NCBI RefSeq assembly: GCF_019457945.1
Contig: NZ_JAHZSU010000003.1
Coordinates: forward strand, 434,001-498,000
Direction: 5' to 3'
DNA from: Ornithinimicrobium laminariae
Lineage (GTDB): Bacteria > Actinomycetota > Actinomycetes > Actinomycetales > Dermatophilaceae
DNA: 64,000 bases
Shown: positions 32,913-42,698 of the stretch, piece after piece
Position numbering within the stretch: the first letter of the stretch is position 1
Layout of the letters: each line of letters begins with the position of its first letter
Translations under genes and position numbers: made by a program
The notes under the pieces: generated by a model
Databases searched by the model: none
Told to the model about the DNA's origin: nothing
What the model saw: the letters and a program-made list of their open reading frames with translations, nothing else

Positions 32913-33275
32913 GTGGCAGACAAATTGGGCTTGACTGAGGCAGAGTTCGAAGCTGCGATTGGCGACGCGCTCGATCTGATCCCAGGCGAGCTATTAGACG
33001 CTATGGACAACGTCGTGATCATTGCGGCTAGCGAGCCTGATCTGGGCGACGAGCCTGAGCTCTTGGGACTCTATGAGGGTGTCCCCCTGGCAGAGCGTGA
33101 CGGGGGTATGGACGGCATGCTCCCAGACTGCATCCGGATCTTTCAGGGCCCACTTGAGCGCGCGTGTTCGAGCCGCGAAAAACTCATCGACGAGATTGCC
33201 GTCACCGTGGTTCATGAAATTGGCCATCATTTCGGCATCGATGACGACCGTCTGCACCAACTGGGTTGGGGCTAG
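32913..33275 (+). CDS. Small zincin metallopeptidase family protein
   Basis: A 120-aa protein of the short bacterial zincin family (PF06262 type). The C-terminal VVHEIGHHFGIDDDRLHQLG carries HExxHxxGxxD, the metzincin-like zinc site. FEAAIGDALDLIPGELLDAMDNVVI and LGLYEGVPL are typical of the family. There is no signal peptide. GATAAT ends 6 nt before this GTG, suggesting a leaderless start; an in-frame ATG at 32892 lies upstream of that box. Natural substrate unknown. Confidence 0.85.
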   Translation: MADKLGLTEAEFEAAIGDALDLIPGELLDAMDNVVIIAASEPDLGDEPELLGLYEGVPLAERDGGMDGMLPDCIRIFQGPLERACSSREKLIDEIAVTVVHEIGHHFGIDDDRLHQLGWG

Positions 33276-33373
33276 CGGATCTAGCCACCGACGGCGAATG
33301 CGCCCAGCTGATCGGGCAGGGAAATAGCACTCTTCTGCCGAACAACGTCTAAGGCACCCACGAGGCCTGCATA

Positions 33374-33416
33374 CAGTAATTGCGCCACCCCACGAAGTGG
33401 AATGACGCCATTACTG
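33374..33416. terminator. Hairpin between zincin gene and ctaF
   Basis: CAGTAAT / ATTACTG arms, continued by GCG/CGC after a mismatch and an inner CCAC...GTGG. It lies 14 bp beyond the ctaF stop and 98 bp beyond the zincin stop, so it could end both convergent units. The rest of this 155-bp gap shows nothing else. Confidence 0.55.
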
Positions 33417-33430
33417 AGGTCTTGGTGCTG

Positions 33431-33844
33431 CTAGACGGCCTTCTCGCCAACAAAGTACTCGAAGGTCCAGCCAACGACGGCCAGCGCGGCAAAAGGAGCA
33501 GCGATCGCAAAGAGCCACCAACCCACGGCAACAGCCATAAAGAGAATGGCTGCGCTCAGGGCCAGCCACAGGGGCCACCAGGAGTGCGGGCTGAAGAAGC
33601 CATAGCCACCAGCCTGCTCCGCAATCTCACCCTCAAGCTTGTCCTCGGGACGTTCGTCCAACTTGGACGCCGTCAGCTTCAAATAGCCAGCAATGAACAT
33701 GCACAGGGCACCGGTGAGGGCCAGGCCCACAACTCCGACCCACTCGACACCGTGCTCGGCCGTCAGAGTCGCCCAGTAGTAAATACCGGTCAACAAGACA
33801 AAGAACGGAACGAGGTAGGCGAAGAGTTTAATTTCAGCCTTCAT
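33431..33844 (-). CDS. ctaF: Actinobacterial cytochrome c oxidase subunit IV
   Basis: A 137-aa membrane protein with four helices: LFAYLVPFFVLLTGIYYWATL, VGVVGLALTGALCMFIAGYL, PLWLALSAAILFMAVAVGW and LFAIAAPFAALAVVGWTFEYF. SPHSWWPLW between pairs is typical of actinobacterial subunit IV. It is the last gene of ctaC-ctaD-ctaF. It stabilises the oxidase in the supercomplex and has no redox centre. Confidence 0.92.
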   Translation of the reverse strand: MKAEIKLFAYLVPFFVLLTGIYYWATLTAEHGVEWVGVVGLALTGALCMFIAGYLKLTASKLDERPEDKLEGEIAEQAGGYGFFSPHSWWPLWLALSAAILFMAVAVGWWLFAIAAPFAALAVVGWTFEYFVGEKAV

Positions 33845-33867
33845 ATCTGTGTACCTACTCCTTCAGA

Positions 33868-35646
33868 TCAGTTGCGGCCGGTGGACTTGCCACCAGTTAC
33901 CGTTCCGACGTCACCGTCGGGATCGGTGTCGGGACCACCCAGGAGGGCTTGAGCAGTTCCCTTATCGGGCTCAGCGCTCTCCAAAGTAGCCACCTCTGGG
34001 TGGTGCAGGTCAAACGCCGGACGCTCGGAGCGGATGCGCGGGATGCTCGTGTAGTTGTGACGCGGCGGCGGGCACGAAGTTGCCCACTCCAGCGACATTC
34101 CATAGCCCCAGGGGTCATCGACCTCGACCTTGGGCGTCTGGAAACTCTTCCAAGCGTTGTAGAGGAAGGGCAACATCGACACGGCCAACACGAACGAGAA
34201 TACAGTAGAGATCTGGTTCAGGAAGGTGAATCCGTCCTCAGGCATGTAGTCGGGGTAACGACGTGGCATACCGAACACGCCCAACCAGTGCTGGATCAGG
34301 AAGGTGCCGTGGAAGCCGATGAACAGCAACCAGAAGTGCAACTTGCCTAGCTTTTCGTCAAGCATGTGCCCGGTGAACTTGGGCCACCAGAAGTAGAAGC
34401 CCGCGAACATCGCGAAGACCACGGTGCCGAACACCACGTAGTGGAAGTGAGCAACCACGAAGTAGGAGTCAGTCAGGTGGAAGTCCAGTGCGGGGCTGGC
34501 CAAGATAACGCCGGTCAGGCCACCGAAGAGGAAGGTCACCAAGAAGCCAACTGCCCACACCATGGGGGTGCTGAAGACCAGCGTCCCACCCCACATCGTG
34601 CCGATCCAGTTAAAGAACTTCACACCGGTAGGCACAGCAATCAACATCGTCATGATGGCGAAGAACTCCAGCATCACGGCGCCAGTGGCGTACATGTGGT
34701 GGGCCCAAACGCTGATGGACAGCGCCGCGATGGCCACGGTGGCGAAGACCAGTGTCTTGTAACCAAAGAGCGGCTTGCGGCTGAACACCGGCAGGATCTC
34801 GGAGATGATGCCGAAGAACGGCAGCGCAATTATGTAGACCTCGGGGTGACCGAAGAACCAGAACAGGTGCTGCCACAGCATGGCACCGCCGTATTCGGGG
34901 TTGAAGATCTGTGCGCCCAACATGCGGTCTGCGGCAACACCAAACAACGCAGCGGCCAAAACCGGGAAGACCATGATGACCAAGATCGAGGTCACGAGCA
35001 CGGTCCAGGTGAAGATCGGCATGCGGAACATGGTCATACCTGGCGCACGCATCGCAATGATGGTGGTGATGAAGTTGACCGAACCAAGAATGGTTCCGAA
35101 ACCACCCAGGGCCAGACCCATGACCCACAGGTCACCGCCCAAACCAGGGCTCTCGGCTGATCCAGCCAGCGGCTGGTAAGCAAACCAGCCAAATGCTGCT
35201 GCGCCGTCGGGGGTCAAGAAGCCCGCCATGACGATGAGCCCACCGAACAGGTAGAGCCAGTAGGCAAACATGTTGAGTCGCGGGAACGCCACATCGGGCG
35301 CACCAATCTGCAGCGGCATCAGCGCATTAGCGAAGCCAGCAAAGAGAGGTGTCGCAAAAAGCAACAACATAATCGTGCCGTGCATGGTGAACATCTGGTT
35401 GAACTGCTCGGGGTTATCCACGACCTGGAGACCGGGAACGAACAGTTCGGCACGAATGACCAGGGCCATCAGGCCACCGACCATGAAGAACGCGACCGAG
35501 GTGATGAAGTAGAGATTGCCAATGACCTTGTGGTCAGTGGTGGTCATCCACTTAACCATCAACTTGCCAAGGTTTTTCTTGCGCTCTGGCCGTGGGGCTT
35601 GCCCCTCCGGCTGCGCCGATGTCTCGGGACGAACGATTGTCGCCAT
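33868..35646 (-). CDS. ctaD: Cytochrome c oxidase subunit I
   Basis: A 592-aa haem-copper oxidase subunit with 12 membrane helices. It contains [21 protein letters not shown] (CuB His and cross-linked Tyr of the K channel), [11 protein letters not shown] (CuB His pair) and [21 protein letters not shown] (haem a/a3 ligands). An Asn/Asp D-channel entry is consistent with the A1-type oxidases. A hydrophilic C-terminal tail ([24 protein letters not shown]) is lineage-specific. Its ATG overlaps the ctaC stop by one base. Confidence 0.96.
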   Translation of the reverse strand: MATIVRPETSAQPEGQAPRPERKKNLGKLMVKWMTTTDHKVIGNLYFITSVAFFMVGGLMALVIRAELFVPGLQVVDNPEQFNQMFTMHGTIMLLLFATPLFAGFANALMPLQIGAPDVAFPRLNMFAYWLYLFGGLIVMAGFLTPDGAAAFGWFAYQPLAGSAESPGLGGDLWVMGLALGGFGTILGSVNFITTIIAMRAPGMTMFRMPIFTWTVLVTSILVIMVFPVLAAALFGVAADRMLGAQIFNPEYGGAMLWQHLFWFFGHPEVYIIALPFFGIISEILPVFSRKPLFGYKTLVFATVAIAALSISVWAHHMYATGAVMLEFFAIMTMLIAVPTGVKFFNWIGTMWGGTLVFSTPMVWAVGFLVTFLFGGLTGVILASPALDFHLTDSYFVVAHFHYVVFGTVVFAMFAGFYFWWPKFTGHMLDEKLGKLHFWLLFIGFHGTFLIQHWLGVFGMPRRYPDYMPEDGFTFLNQISTVFSFVLAVSMLPFLYNAWKSFQTPKVEVDDPWGYGMSLEWATSCPPPRHNYTSIPRIRSERPAFDLHHPEVATLESAEPDKGTAQALLGGPDTDPDGDVGTVTGGKSTGRN

Positions 35647-36551
35647 CAGTTATCCTCCTCCGGCAGTTTCTCAACCTGGTCTTCTTGCAACGGGTAGATG
35701 TTCAGGTCTTCACCCAACTGGCCGGTGTCGCCCTGTTCACGAATCCCTGCGATGGCTGCGTCGTACTCCTCCTGGGAGACGACCTCAACCTGGAAGAGCA
35801 TCTGTGAGTGGTAGGCGCCACACAACTCGGCACACTTGCCCTGGAACACGCCCTCTTCGGTAGTAACAACCTGGAAGGAGTTCACGCGGCCGGGAACCAT
35901 GTCGAGCTTTTGCAGGAACTGGGGCACCCAGAAGGAGTGGATGACGTCGCGCGAGGTAAGAACGAACTCAACCCGGCTATCGACCGGCAAAATCATGGTG
36001 GGCAGCGTCTCGGGGACGCCCTCTTCACCGTCGCTCAGAGCGCTAGCCTGCTCGCCCGAGATAAACACGTCTTCATTGACATAGTTGAAGTCCCAGCTCC
36101 ACTTTTTACCAACCACGTTGACCGTCACGTCAGCCTCTTGCTCGGTGTCAAGCATCTCGTTTTGCAACTCGACGGTCTTACCGAACAACACAGCGACCAT
36201 CAGCACGGGCACCACTGTGTAGAGGATCTCCATCGGCACGTTGTAGCGCACCTGAGGGGGCAACGGCTGGTCTTCACTACGGCGGCGGTAGGCCACAACG
36301 CACCAGAAGATCAAGCCCCACACCAGGACACCGACAGCTAGCGCTGCGATCCAGGTGTAGTTCCAGAAGGTGATGATGGCCGGCCCGTTTTCGGTCACCG
36401 GCTCGGGCAGGTAGCCCCGCTCGAGCGACGTACCGCATCCGGTCAGGAGCAGTGCTGCTCCCAATACCGCGAGAATTAGCGGCGCTGACCGCCCCTGCCG
36501 ACCGTTGGTCGACTTATTCAGCCGTTGCAAAGCACACCTCACATTGTCCAC
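35646..36551 (-). CDS. ctaC: Cytochrome c oxidase subunit II (CuA lipoprotein)
   Basis: A 301-aa subunit II. The leader ends in lipobox LLTGC, so the mature protein is a lipoprotein, followed by two helices ([41 protein letters not shown]). The external cupredoxin domain has VIHSFWVP and [12 protein letters not shown], the CuA ligands. A 30-residue insert ([19 protein letters not shown]) is actinobacteria-like. The start is uncertain: GTG at 36551 is given, GTG at 36542 is equally possible. Confidence 0.94.
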   Translation of the reverse strand: MDNVRCALQRLNKSTNGRQGRSAPLILAVLGAALLLTGCGTSLERGYLPEPVTENGPAIITFWNYTWIAALAVGVLVWGLIFWCVVAYRRRSEDQPLPPQVRYNVPMEILYTVVPVLMVAVLFGKTVELQNEMLDTEQEADVTVNVVGKKWSWDFNYVNEDVFISGEQASALSDGEEGVPETLPTMILPVDSRVEFVLTSRDVIHSFWVPQFLQKLDMVPGRVNSFQVVTTEEGVFQGKCAELCGAYHSQMLFQVEVVSQEEYDAAIAGIREQGDTGQLGEDLNIYPLQEDQVEKLPEEDN

Positions 36552-36587
36552 CGATCATGATTCCCACAGCCTACCCTGATGCGGAAC

Positions 36588-37295
36588 TCAGGAATCGTCT
36601 GGGTGGGTATGTCGTGTCCGAGTTGAGACCCAACGGTGCGGCCCCGTTCTCACACGGGCCAGTACTTTCAGATAGTCCCCGCGGCTGACCTGGATCACAC
36701 CCAAACTCTCAAGGTGTGGGGTTTGCCACTGCACGTCGATGAGCCATCCATGCGCCTCTTGCAGCTGCATGTGCTCAACCAGCCCTACCAACGCTGCTTT
36801 GGAAGCGTCGCTGGACCGGTGAAACATCGACTCTCCGGCAAAGAGTCCCCCGATGCCGACACCATAGAGCCCGCCGACCAGATGCTCCCCCTGCCATGCC
36901 TCAACCGAGTGCGCCCACCCCAACTCATGCAAGCGCCCATAGGCCGCCGCAATCTCATCCGTTATCCAGGCACCGTGACGTTCAGGATCGGCGCAGGCAG
37001 CCACTACCTCCTCGAATGCCGTGTCGATCCGAATCTCGAAATGACGCATTGACTTTCTCAGCGACCTGGTAGCCCTCAGGCCACCGGGCAGCAAAACCCC
37101 TCGAGGATCAGGTGACCACCAGCCCAGAGGCTTGCCACCGTCATCGCCCACGCCCATCGGGAACAGGCCCTCTCGGTAGGCCTGCAGCAAAGTTCCCGGA
37201 TCAAGAGCGCCGCCTAGCCCCACCAGGTCCTCTTCGGGCTCGGCCGCCTCGAGGTTGAAGGCGTAGGGACTACCAGGGGGTTCGACCGGCCACAC
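36588..37295 (-). CDS. aat: Leucyl/phenylalanyl-tRNA-protein transferase
   Basis: A 235-aa N-end rule enzyme that adds Leu or Phe to proteins with N-terminal Arg or Lys, marking them for ClpS-ClpAP/ClpCP. Family motifs: GLFPMGVGD, WWSPDPRGVL, TAFEEVVAACADPERHGAWITDEIAAAYGRLHELGWAHSVEAW (in overlapping parts), GGLYGVGIGGLFAGESMFHR and DVQWQTPHLESLGV. I prefer the GTG preceded by AGAGG; the longer frame begins in the terminator region of erpA. It replaces other genes found here in mycobacteria. Confidence 0.93.
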   Translation of the reverse strand: MWPVEPPGSPYAFNLEAAEPEEDLVGLGGALDPGTLLQAYREGLFPMGVGDDGGKPLGWWSPDPRGVLLPGGLRATRSLRKSMRHFEIRIDTAFEEVVAACADPERHGAWITDEIAAAYGRLHELGWAHSVEAWQGEHLVGGLYGVGIGGLFAGESMFHRSSDASKAALVGLVEHMQLQEAHGWLIDVQWQTPHLESLGVIQVSRGDYLKVLARVRTGPHRWVSTRTRHTHPDDS

Positions 37296-37320
37296 GCGAT
37301 TTGTTCCTCTCTCTCGACAA

Positions 37321-37363
37321 AAGCCCACCTCAAGCGCCCTTCGGGGGCACTGCAGGTGGGCTT
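37321..37363 (-). terminator. Terminator after erpA
   Basis: AAGCCCACCT (37321-37330) pairs with AGGTGGGCTT (37354-37363). On the minus strand the stem is followed by TTTTGTC, giving an intrinsic terminator for the iron-sulfur insertion gene. Confidence 0.75.
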
Positions 37364-37388
37364 AAGTCGCTACTCGACCTAGCGGGGA

Positions 37389-37754
37389 TCAGCTAAACGA
37401 GTCACCGCATGCGCAGGAACTGCCTGCGTTCGGGTTGTCGATCGTGAAGCCCTGCTTCTCGATCGTGTCAGCAAAGTCGATGCTGGCGCCGTCGAGGTAG
37501 GGCGAGCTCATCCGGTCAACAACCACGGCGACGCCGTCGAAGTCAGCGACCAGGTCGCCATCCAAAGTGCGCTCGTCAAAGTACAACTGGTAGATCAAGC
37601 CAGAGCAGCCACCGGGCTGTACGCCAATGCGCAACCGCAGGTCATCGCGGCCTTCCTGCTCGAGGAGGCTCTTGACCTTGCCTGCTGCCAAATTGGTCAA
37701 CACGACTCCGTGAGTCGCGTTGGAACTTTCGAGTTTAGTGTCCTGCACGCTCAT
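37389..37754 (-). CDS. erpA: Iron-sulfur cluster insertion protein (HesB/IscA type)
   Basis: A 121-aa A-type Fe-S carrier. The three conserved cysteines are C50 (IGVQPGGCSGLIY) and C114/C116 (SSCACGDSF). It transfers clusters to apo-proteins; likely clients in this window include LipA and QcrA, though that is inference. It matches Rv2204c in position. A terminator follows, and the gene seems to be transcribed alone. Confidence 0.93.
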   Translation of the reverse strand: MSVQDTKLESSNATHGVVLTNLAAGKVKSLLEQEGRDDLRLRIGVQPGGCSGLIYQLYFDERTLDGDLVADFDGVAVVVDRMSSPYLDGASIDFADTIEKQGFTIDNPNAGSSCACGDSFS

Positions 37755-37880
37755 CGCGATCGAATCCTGTCGTCTCGGGGGTAGTGCTTAGGTGTCAACG
37801 CCAACCGGGGCCAGCGTTGTTCCCGTTGGCTCCAGCCTACGCCCCTGCGGCCTCAAACCTGCGCTTGAGGGCAGCCGTGG

Positions 37881-38963
37881 CTAGTTGGGCCGGGGCGGAG
37901 ACCAGGTGCGGGCGACTCGCGCGGCAAGACTCTCGAGATCTTCTTCGGGGCGGGTCTCATAGGTGCCACTGATCCCAAGCGACATGCCCTCACGTCGGCC
38001 GACCAGCACCTCATTAGACAGCACCACTGAAGGAGCGGCATGGTTCAGGGCAGCCGTTGCGGTCTCGGCGACCACCCCGTCATGGACGGTGCGCCAGTCA
38101 TAGCGAGCACTCACCAGGACCACCAGCGCACCTGGCAAGGCCGCGAAAGCGCCGGTCTCTTGGCCAGCAAATACGGCGCCAGCCTCGGTGCGGGCACCCA
38201 ACATTTGCAGCGCAAACCCAGTCCCGCCGCCAACGCCGGAGGCAGCTAAGCGCTCCCGCTTCTGTCGGGTGCCGGAGATGAGGTCCATCGGCGCCGGGTA
38301 GGCGCGTTCGATGACCTCCGTGAAACGCCCCATCCGTTCTTCCAGGCCTTGGGTCACATCGCCGGCTACCCCATACTCCGTGCCTAGAGCAGCGCTGACT
38401 CCGTGGAAGCCGGTGAGTGGTTCGTTGGTCGCGGCTGCCAAGATCAGGCCAGCCCGAGCCCATTCCTGCACTACTCTCGGCAGATTTTCCAGGTGCTCGC
38501 CAGCACCCAGCGCGCGCAGTAGACCGGCACCGCCATCATGACTCGCGAGCGCCCCCACACCGATCACGATCCGCTCAGCGTCCAGTTCGCGGGCGGCGAG
38601 CAACAACTCACCGACGCCCTGGCTGCTCAACGCGGCCGGGTCGGCCAGTTCTTGACCCGTGACGAGGTGGCGACCGGCGGCCTCCGCCGCATCGAGGTAT
38701 GCGGTGAGCACGCCATCGGTGGAGCGCGAGACCACCGTCGCGGGCACTTGTCCACCGGCGGGTCCGCTGACCACGACCGGAGAACTGCTTGCGCCCGGAA
38801 TCGAGGCCATCACATCGACAAAACCGAGCGAACCGTCCGACATACCGAAGGCGTTCACGTCGTCATGTCCGGCTTGCCGCAGCCAGCCCTGGCGCACTGC
38901 CTCAGCAGTCCTCCCCGCCGGAATCTCGGAGTCACACCGATCGGCGATAACAACGACCCGCAT
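37881..38963 (-). CDS. Glycerate kinase family protein
   Basis: A 360-aa member of the GarK/GlxK glycerate kinase fold. Motifs: DRCDSEIPAGRTAEAVRQGW at the N-terminus, GVGALASHDGGAGLLRALGA (usually 'GGSATNDGGAG'), GVSAALGTEYGVAGDV and SGVGGGTGFALQMLGA. The nucleotide-binding motif is altered (ASHDGGAG), so activity on glycerate is likely but not sure. It starts 3 bp after trpS and is probably co-transcribed with it. It corresponds to Rv2205c. Confidence 0.8.
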   Translation of the reverse strand: MRVVVIADRCDSEIPAGRTAEAVRQGWLRQAGHDDVNAFGMSDGSLGFVDVMASIPGASSSPVVVSGPAGGQVPATVVSRSTDGVLTAYLDAAEAAGRHLVTGQELADPAALSSQGVGELLLAARELDAERIVIGVGALASHDGGAGLLRALGAGEHLENLPRVVQEWARAGLILAAATNEPLTGFHGVSAALGTEYGVAGDVTQGLEERMGRFTEVIERAYPAPMDLISGTRQKRERLAASGVGGGTGFALQMLGARTEAGAVFAGQETGAFAALPGALVVLVSARYDWRTVHDGVVAETATAALNHAAPSVVLSNEVLVGRREGMSLGISGTYETRPEEDLESLAARVARTWSPPRPN

Positions 38964-38966
38964 AGA

Positions 38967-40127
38967 TCAGGTGTAGATCATCTGCATCGCTGAGCGAACC
39001 TCATTGAGGGTCTCCTCAGCGATAGCGTTGGCGCGCTCGTTGCCCTGGGCCAGCACCGACTGCAGATAGCCGGGGTCGGCTTCTAACTCTGCGCGGCGGG
39101 CGCGAATCGGGGCGAAGTGCTCGTTCACTGCTTCGGTGGCGACCTTCTTTAGCGCGCCGCCTCCCCCATTGCCAATTGACTCAGCGATTTCATGCGGGTC
39201 GCGGCCACTTGCCAATGCGGTCAACTGCACGAGGTTTGAGACCTCGGGACGGTTGACCGGATCATAGGTGATGAAGCGATCTGCGTCGGTGACCGCGCCC
39301 TTGAGCCGCTTGGCGGTCGTGTCCGCGTCCATGCCGATTTCGATCGTGTTGCCCTTGGACTTGCTCATCTTTTTGCCGTCAGTCCCAAGCAACAGGGCAG
39401 CACCCGTTAACAGTGCTTCGGGCGCACGGAAAACAGGCGCGGAAGGGTTGACGCGCCCATAGCGCTCGTCAAACCGTCGGGCGATCACTCGGGCCTGCTC
39501 CAAGTGCGGCAACTGGTCCTTACCGACAGGCACCAAGTTGGCCTTGCAAAACAGAATGTCCGCGGCCTGGCTCACCGGATAGGTGAGCAGCAAGCCGGAC
39601 ATCGGGCGCCCGCCCGTGTCCTCCAACTCGGCTTTCACCGTGGGGTTGCGACGCAACTCGGAGTCGGTGACCAGCGACAGGAACGGCAACATCAACTGGT
39701 TGAGGGCCGGCACGGCTGAGTGGGTGAAAATCGTGGACTTCTCGGGGTCCATCCCCACAGCTAGATAGTTGGCCATGCCCGAAAGCACCCGCTCACGCAG
39801 GGGACCCACACCATCCCGGTCTGCGATGACCTGATAGTCGGCAATGATCAAGAAGTTCTCGACACCGCGATTTTGCAAAGCAACGCGATTGGCCAAAGTG
39901 CCGAAATAGTGACCGATATGCAGGTTTCCGGTCGGTCGGTCTCCCGTCAACACACGGAACTGAGAAGGGTCCCGACTGATTTGCTTCTCTAGCTCAGCCG
40001 ACCGCTCCACGGTGCGCTGCAAAGATGCGCCACTCGCCGCCGCAGCGAGCGCATCGCCATCGTTATCATCCACAGCGTTAGTGTCCACAGCGGGCAAGAC
40101 AGTATCGGGTGAGGCAGAAGAAGTCAT
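38967..40127 (-). CDS. trpS: Tryptophanyl-tRNA synthetase
   Basis: A 386-aa class I synthetase. HIGH motif: TGNLHIGHYFG; KMSKS motif: DGKKMSKSKGN; Trp-pocket residues in DYQVIADRD and LLTYPVSQAADIL. An Ala/Ser/Asp-rich N-terminal extension of ~45 residues precedes the catalytic core. The internal ATG was chosen because the longer frame overlaps promoter-like sequence (TATTCT 10 nt upstream). It is followed at once by the glycerate kinase gene. Confidence 0.95.
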   Translation of the reverse strand: MTSSASPDTVLPAVDTNAVDDNDGDALAAAASGASLQRTVERSAELEKQISRDPSQFRVLTGDRPTGNLHIGHYFGTLANRVALQNRGVENFLIIADYQVIADRDGVGPLRERVLSGMANYLAVGMDPEKSTIFTHSAVPALNQLMLPFLSLVTDSELRRNPTVKAELEDTGGRPMSGLLLTYPVSQAADILFCKANLVPVGKDQLPHLEQARVIARRFDERYGRVNPSAPVFRAPEALLTGAALLLGTDGKKMSKSKGNTIEIGMDADTTAKRLKGAVTDADRFITYDPVNRPEVSNLVQLTALASGRDPHEIAESIGNGGGGALKKVATEAVNEHFAPIRARRAELEADPGYLQSVLAQGNERANAIAEETLNEVRSAMQMIYT

Positions 40128-40152
40128 AGTGGAGTCGAGAATACCGCCTGAT

Positions 40153-41154
40153 CTAGGCGAGTTCGGGCACCGCCTCTTCGGCACTCACCGGTCCAGGAGC
40201 GAAGCCTTCGCCAAACGGAGACCCACCCAGCGACTCTCGCCCATGCTCGGTCAACCAGGGCCGCGCGTCTGGCCCAGCCGGGATGATCGCCGTGGGATTG
40301 ATGTCCAAGTGGGTGGCGTAGTAGTGCGCTTTGATCTGGTCGAAGTTCACGGTGTCGCCAAACCCGGGCGTCTGGAACAGGTCGCGGGCATAGGCCCAGA
40401 GAACCGGCATTTCCGACAACTTGCTGCGGTTGCACTTGAAGTGCCCGTGGTAGACCGCATCAAAGCGCACCAGCGTGGTGAACAGTCGAATATCCGCCTC
40501 GGTGATGTGGTCGCCGACTAGGTAGCGACGATCCTCCAACCGTTCACTCAACCAGTCGAGGCGGTCAAACAAGCGGTGGTATGCGCGCTCGTAGGACTCT
40601 TGCTTGCCCGCGAAACCACAGCGGTAGACACCATTATTGACGTCCTCGTAAACCAGTTGTGCGACTTCGTCGATTTCGGCCCGCAGCGCTTCTGGATACA
40701 AATCGGGCGCACCGGCCCGATGAAAGTCCGTCCATTGGGTGGCGAAGTCCTCGGTCATCTGCTTGAAGTCGTTCGTCACCACCTGACCGTTTCGCACATC
40801 GACGATTGCGGGCACAGTGACGCCAGGCTTATAGCCGTCAGGCCGCGCCTCATACGCGTCCTTCAGCTTCGGGATACCTAGAACTGGGTCGACTTCCCCG
40901 GGGTCGAGATCGAACGTCCAACTGTCGGCGTCGTGCACCGGTCCGGTGATCCCCATCGAGATGGCGCCCTCTAGGCCCAGCAGCCGACGCACAATAACCG
41001 TGCGGTGCGCCCATGGGCATGCCCTGCTGACGACGAGGCGGTAACGATCTGCTTCAGCCGCAAACCCATCGGGCTTGCCATCAGCGGTGATGCGCTCGGG
41101 AATGTATCGAGTGTCCCGGACAAAACTTTCTTCGACGTAGGAGTTGTCAGCCAC
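40153..41154 (-). CDS. Glutathionyl-hydroquinone reductase-like (xi-class GST) protein
   Basis: A 333-aa protein of the ECM4/YqjG family. The thioredoxin-like N-domain has RACPWAHRTVIVRRLLGLE with the catalytic Cys of the CPWA motif, and GITGPVHDADSWTF, VPAIVD and the C-terminal helical GST domain (DRLDWLSERLEDRRYLVGDHITEADIRLFTTLVRFDAVY, in parts) follow. Actinomycetes use mycothiol in place of glutathione, so the true thiol partner is probably not glutathione. It reduces S-conjugated hydroquinones in studied members. The GTG follows GAGGAACC. It is 25 bp upstream of trpS. Confidence 0.88.
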   Translation of the reverse strand: MADNSYVEESFVRDTRYIPERITADGKPDGFAAEADRYRLVVSRACPWAHRTVIVRRLLGLEGAISMGITGPVHDADSWTFDLDPGEVDPVLGIPKLKDAYEARPDGYKPGVTVPAIVDVRNGQVVTNDFKQMTEDFATQWTDFHRAGAPDLYPEALRAEIDEVAQLVYEDVNNGVYRCGFAGKQESYERAYHRLFDRLDWLSERLEDRRYLVGDHITEADIRLFTTLVRFDAVYHGHFKCNRSKLSEMPVLWAYARDLFQTPGFGDTVNFDQIKAHYYATHLDINPTAIIPAGPDARPWLTEHGRESLGGSPFGEGFAPGPVSAEEAVPELA

Positions 41155-41273
41155 GGTTCCTCATTCCTAGCGCCAGGGAGACGCGAGATTGTTGAGCGGT
41201 CAATCACTCCACCGTACTCGTTACTCTCGCGTCCCTCTAGGCCTGTGGCAAAGTCACCGCAGGCTGAGCGGTC

Positions 41274-42659
41274 CTATTGAGGTGCGCTGGCAGCACCTAG
41301 ACGTTGAAGGAGTATGGCTTCGGCCAAGCAAACTCGCTCAAACTCGCCCAGGTGCAAAGACTCGTTCGGGGCGTGGGCACGGGTGTCGGGGTCTTCGACG
41401 CCGGTCACCAAAATGGCCGCCTCTGGGAACCGCTCGGCAAAGCTGGCCACGAACGGGATTGACCCACCAACCCCAATGTCGACTGGCTCCGTTCCCCAGG
41501 CGTCATTAATCGCCGCGCGAGCCGATGCATAGATCGCCCCCTGCGCATCTGCGGAGAAGCCCTCCCCTAGGTCGTCGAGTTCGACGCGGACCTGGCAGCC
41601 CCAAGGTGCGTGATCCATCAGGTGCTGACGCAGAGCATCGAGGGCAGCCTGCGGATCTTGGGCTGGGTGGATGCGCATCGACAACTTGGCCCGGCCCACC
41701 GGCGTGAGCAAATTGGCGGCCGTGGCGACAGATGGCGCGTCAATGCCGATCACCGTCATGGACGGTTTGGTCCACATCCGAGACAGTAGTGACCCGGTGC
41801 CGATGGGGTGCACTCCTTCGCTGAGGCCTGAGTCAGCGCGCAAGTCGGCCTGGGTGTAGTCCAACTCAGCGGCTTCACTGGTCACGAGGCCGGCTACTGC
41901 CACGTCCCCAGCCTCGTCGTGCAAAGTCGCCACCAAACGACAGAGCGCGGTCAAGCCATCCGGCACCGCACCCCCATACATGCCGGAGTGAACGCCGTGA
42001 TCCAGAGCCTGGACCTCAATGACCACGCGCACGAGCCCACGCAAAGTCGTCGTCAGCGCCGGTGTGCCCACCTTCCAGTTGTGCGAATCAGCCAGCACGA
42101 TCGCGTCTGCCCTAAGTGTCTCTTCGTACTTGTCGAGCAGCGCGGGCAGGCTTGGCGATGCCACCTCTTCCTCGCCCTCCACAAAAACTGTGACGTTCAC
42201 CGGTGGGGTGCCGCCATGCGCCCGGATCGCCGCCACGTGGGCCATCACGCCAGCTTTGTCGTCGGCCACGCCACGTCCGTAAAGGCGGCCATCTCGCTCG
42301 GTCGGCTCGAAGATCGGGGTCTCCCAGTCAGCCTCATCCCCGGGCGGCTGAACATCGTGGTGTGCATAGAGCAAGACCGTTGGGGCGCCCACGGGCCCCG
42401 CCAGTTGGCCAATCACAGCCGGACGACCGCCCTCGGAAACGACGGAAACGTCCATGCCCTCTGCCCGCAAAAGATCTGCCACTGCCATCGCACTGTCGTC
42501 TACATGCTGCTGATCGAAGGATTCCAGGGATACCGATGGAATGCGCGTGAGCGTTTCGAGGTCACTACGCACCCCGGGCATGAGGCGAGCGACGCCCGAT
42601 CGCAATTCTTTAAGGCGGTCGGCGTGAACTGGGCGGTCGTCATTCGATGAAGTAGTCAC
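41274..42659 (-). CDS. M20-family dipeptidase/metallopeptidase
   Basis: A 461-aa zinc peptidase. LLYAHHDVQPPGDEADWETPIF carries the first metal ligands, LYGRGVADDKAGVMAHVAAIR the bridging Asp, VEGEEEVASPSLPALL the catalytic Glu-Glu, and the lid domain contains DHGVHSGMYGG. The end HAPNESLHLGEFERVCLAEAILLQ supplies the last His. It matches cytosolic M20 dipeptidases. I prefer GTG at 42659, with TAGAGT 7 nt upstream (leaderless), over an earlier ATG that would overlap the divergent gene. Confidence 0.9.
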   Translation of the reverse strand: MTTSSNDDRPVHADRLKELRSGVARLMPGVRSDLETLTRIPSVSLESFDQQHVDDSAMAVADLLRAEGMDVSVVSEGGRPAVIGQLAGPVGAPTVLLYAHHDVQPPGDEADWETPIFEPTERDGRLYGRGVADDKAGVMAHVAAIRAHGGTPPVNVTVFVEGEEEVASPSLPALLDKYEETLRADAIVLADSHNWKVGTPALTTTLRGLVRVVIEVQALDHGVHSGMYGGAVPDGLTALCRLVATLHDEAGDVAVAGLVTSEAAELDYTQADLRADSGLSEGVHPIGTGSLLSRMWTKPSMTVIGIDAPSVATAANLLTPVGRAKLSMRIHPAQDPQAALDALRQHLMDHAPWGCQVRVELDDLGEGFSADAQGAIYASARAAINDAWGTEPVDIGVGGSIPFVASFAERFPEAAILVTGVEDPDTRAHAPNESLHLGEFERVCLAEAILLQRLGAASAPQ

Positions 42660-42666
42660 AACGCGG

Positions 42667-42692
42667 ACTCTATCGACATCACCCTCTACAGT
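42667..42692. promoter_or_regulatory. Back-to-back leaderless promoters (M20 peptidase / DUF3043)
   Basis: Minus-strand TAGAGT (42672-42667) lies 7 nt before the peptidase GTG, and plus-strand TACAGT (42687-42692) lies 6 nt before the DUF3043 GTG. The two -10 boxes are only 14 bp apart, so their -35 regions overlap the opposite transcript's start. The promoters may compete. Confidence 0.6.
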
Positions 42693-42698
42693 GGAGGG

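Noticed and set aside
34366..35160. 264-residue plus-strand frame rich in His, Asp and Glu
   Set aside because: It is the antisense of ctaD; the composition reflects reversed membrane codons.
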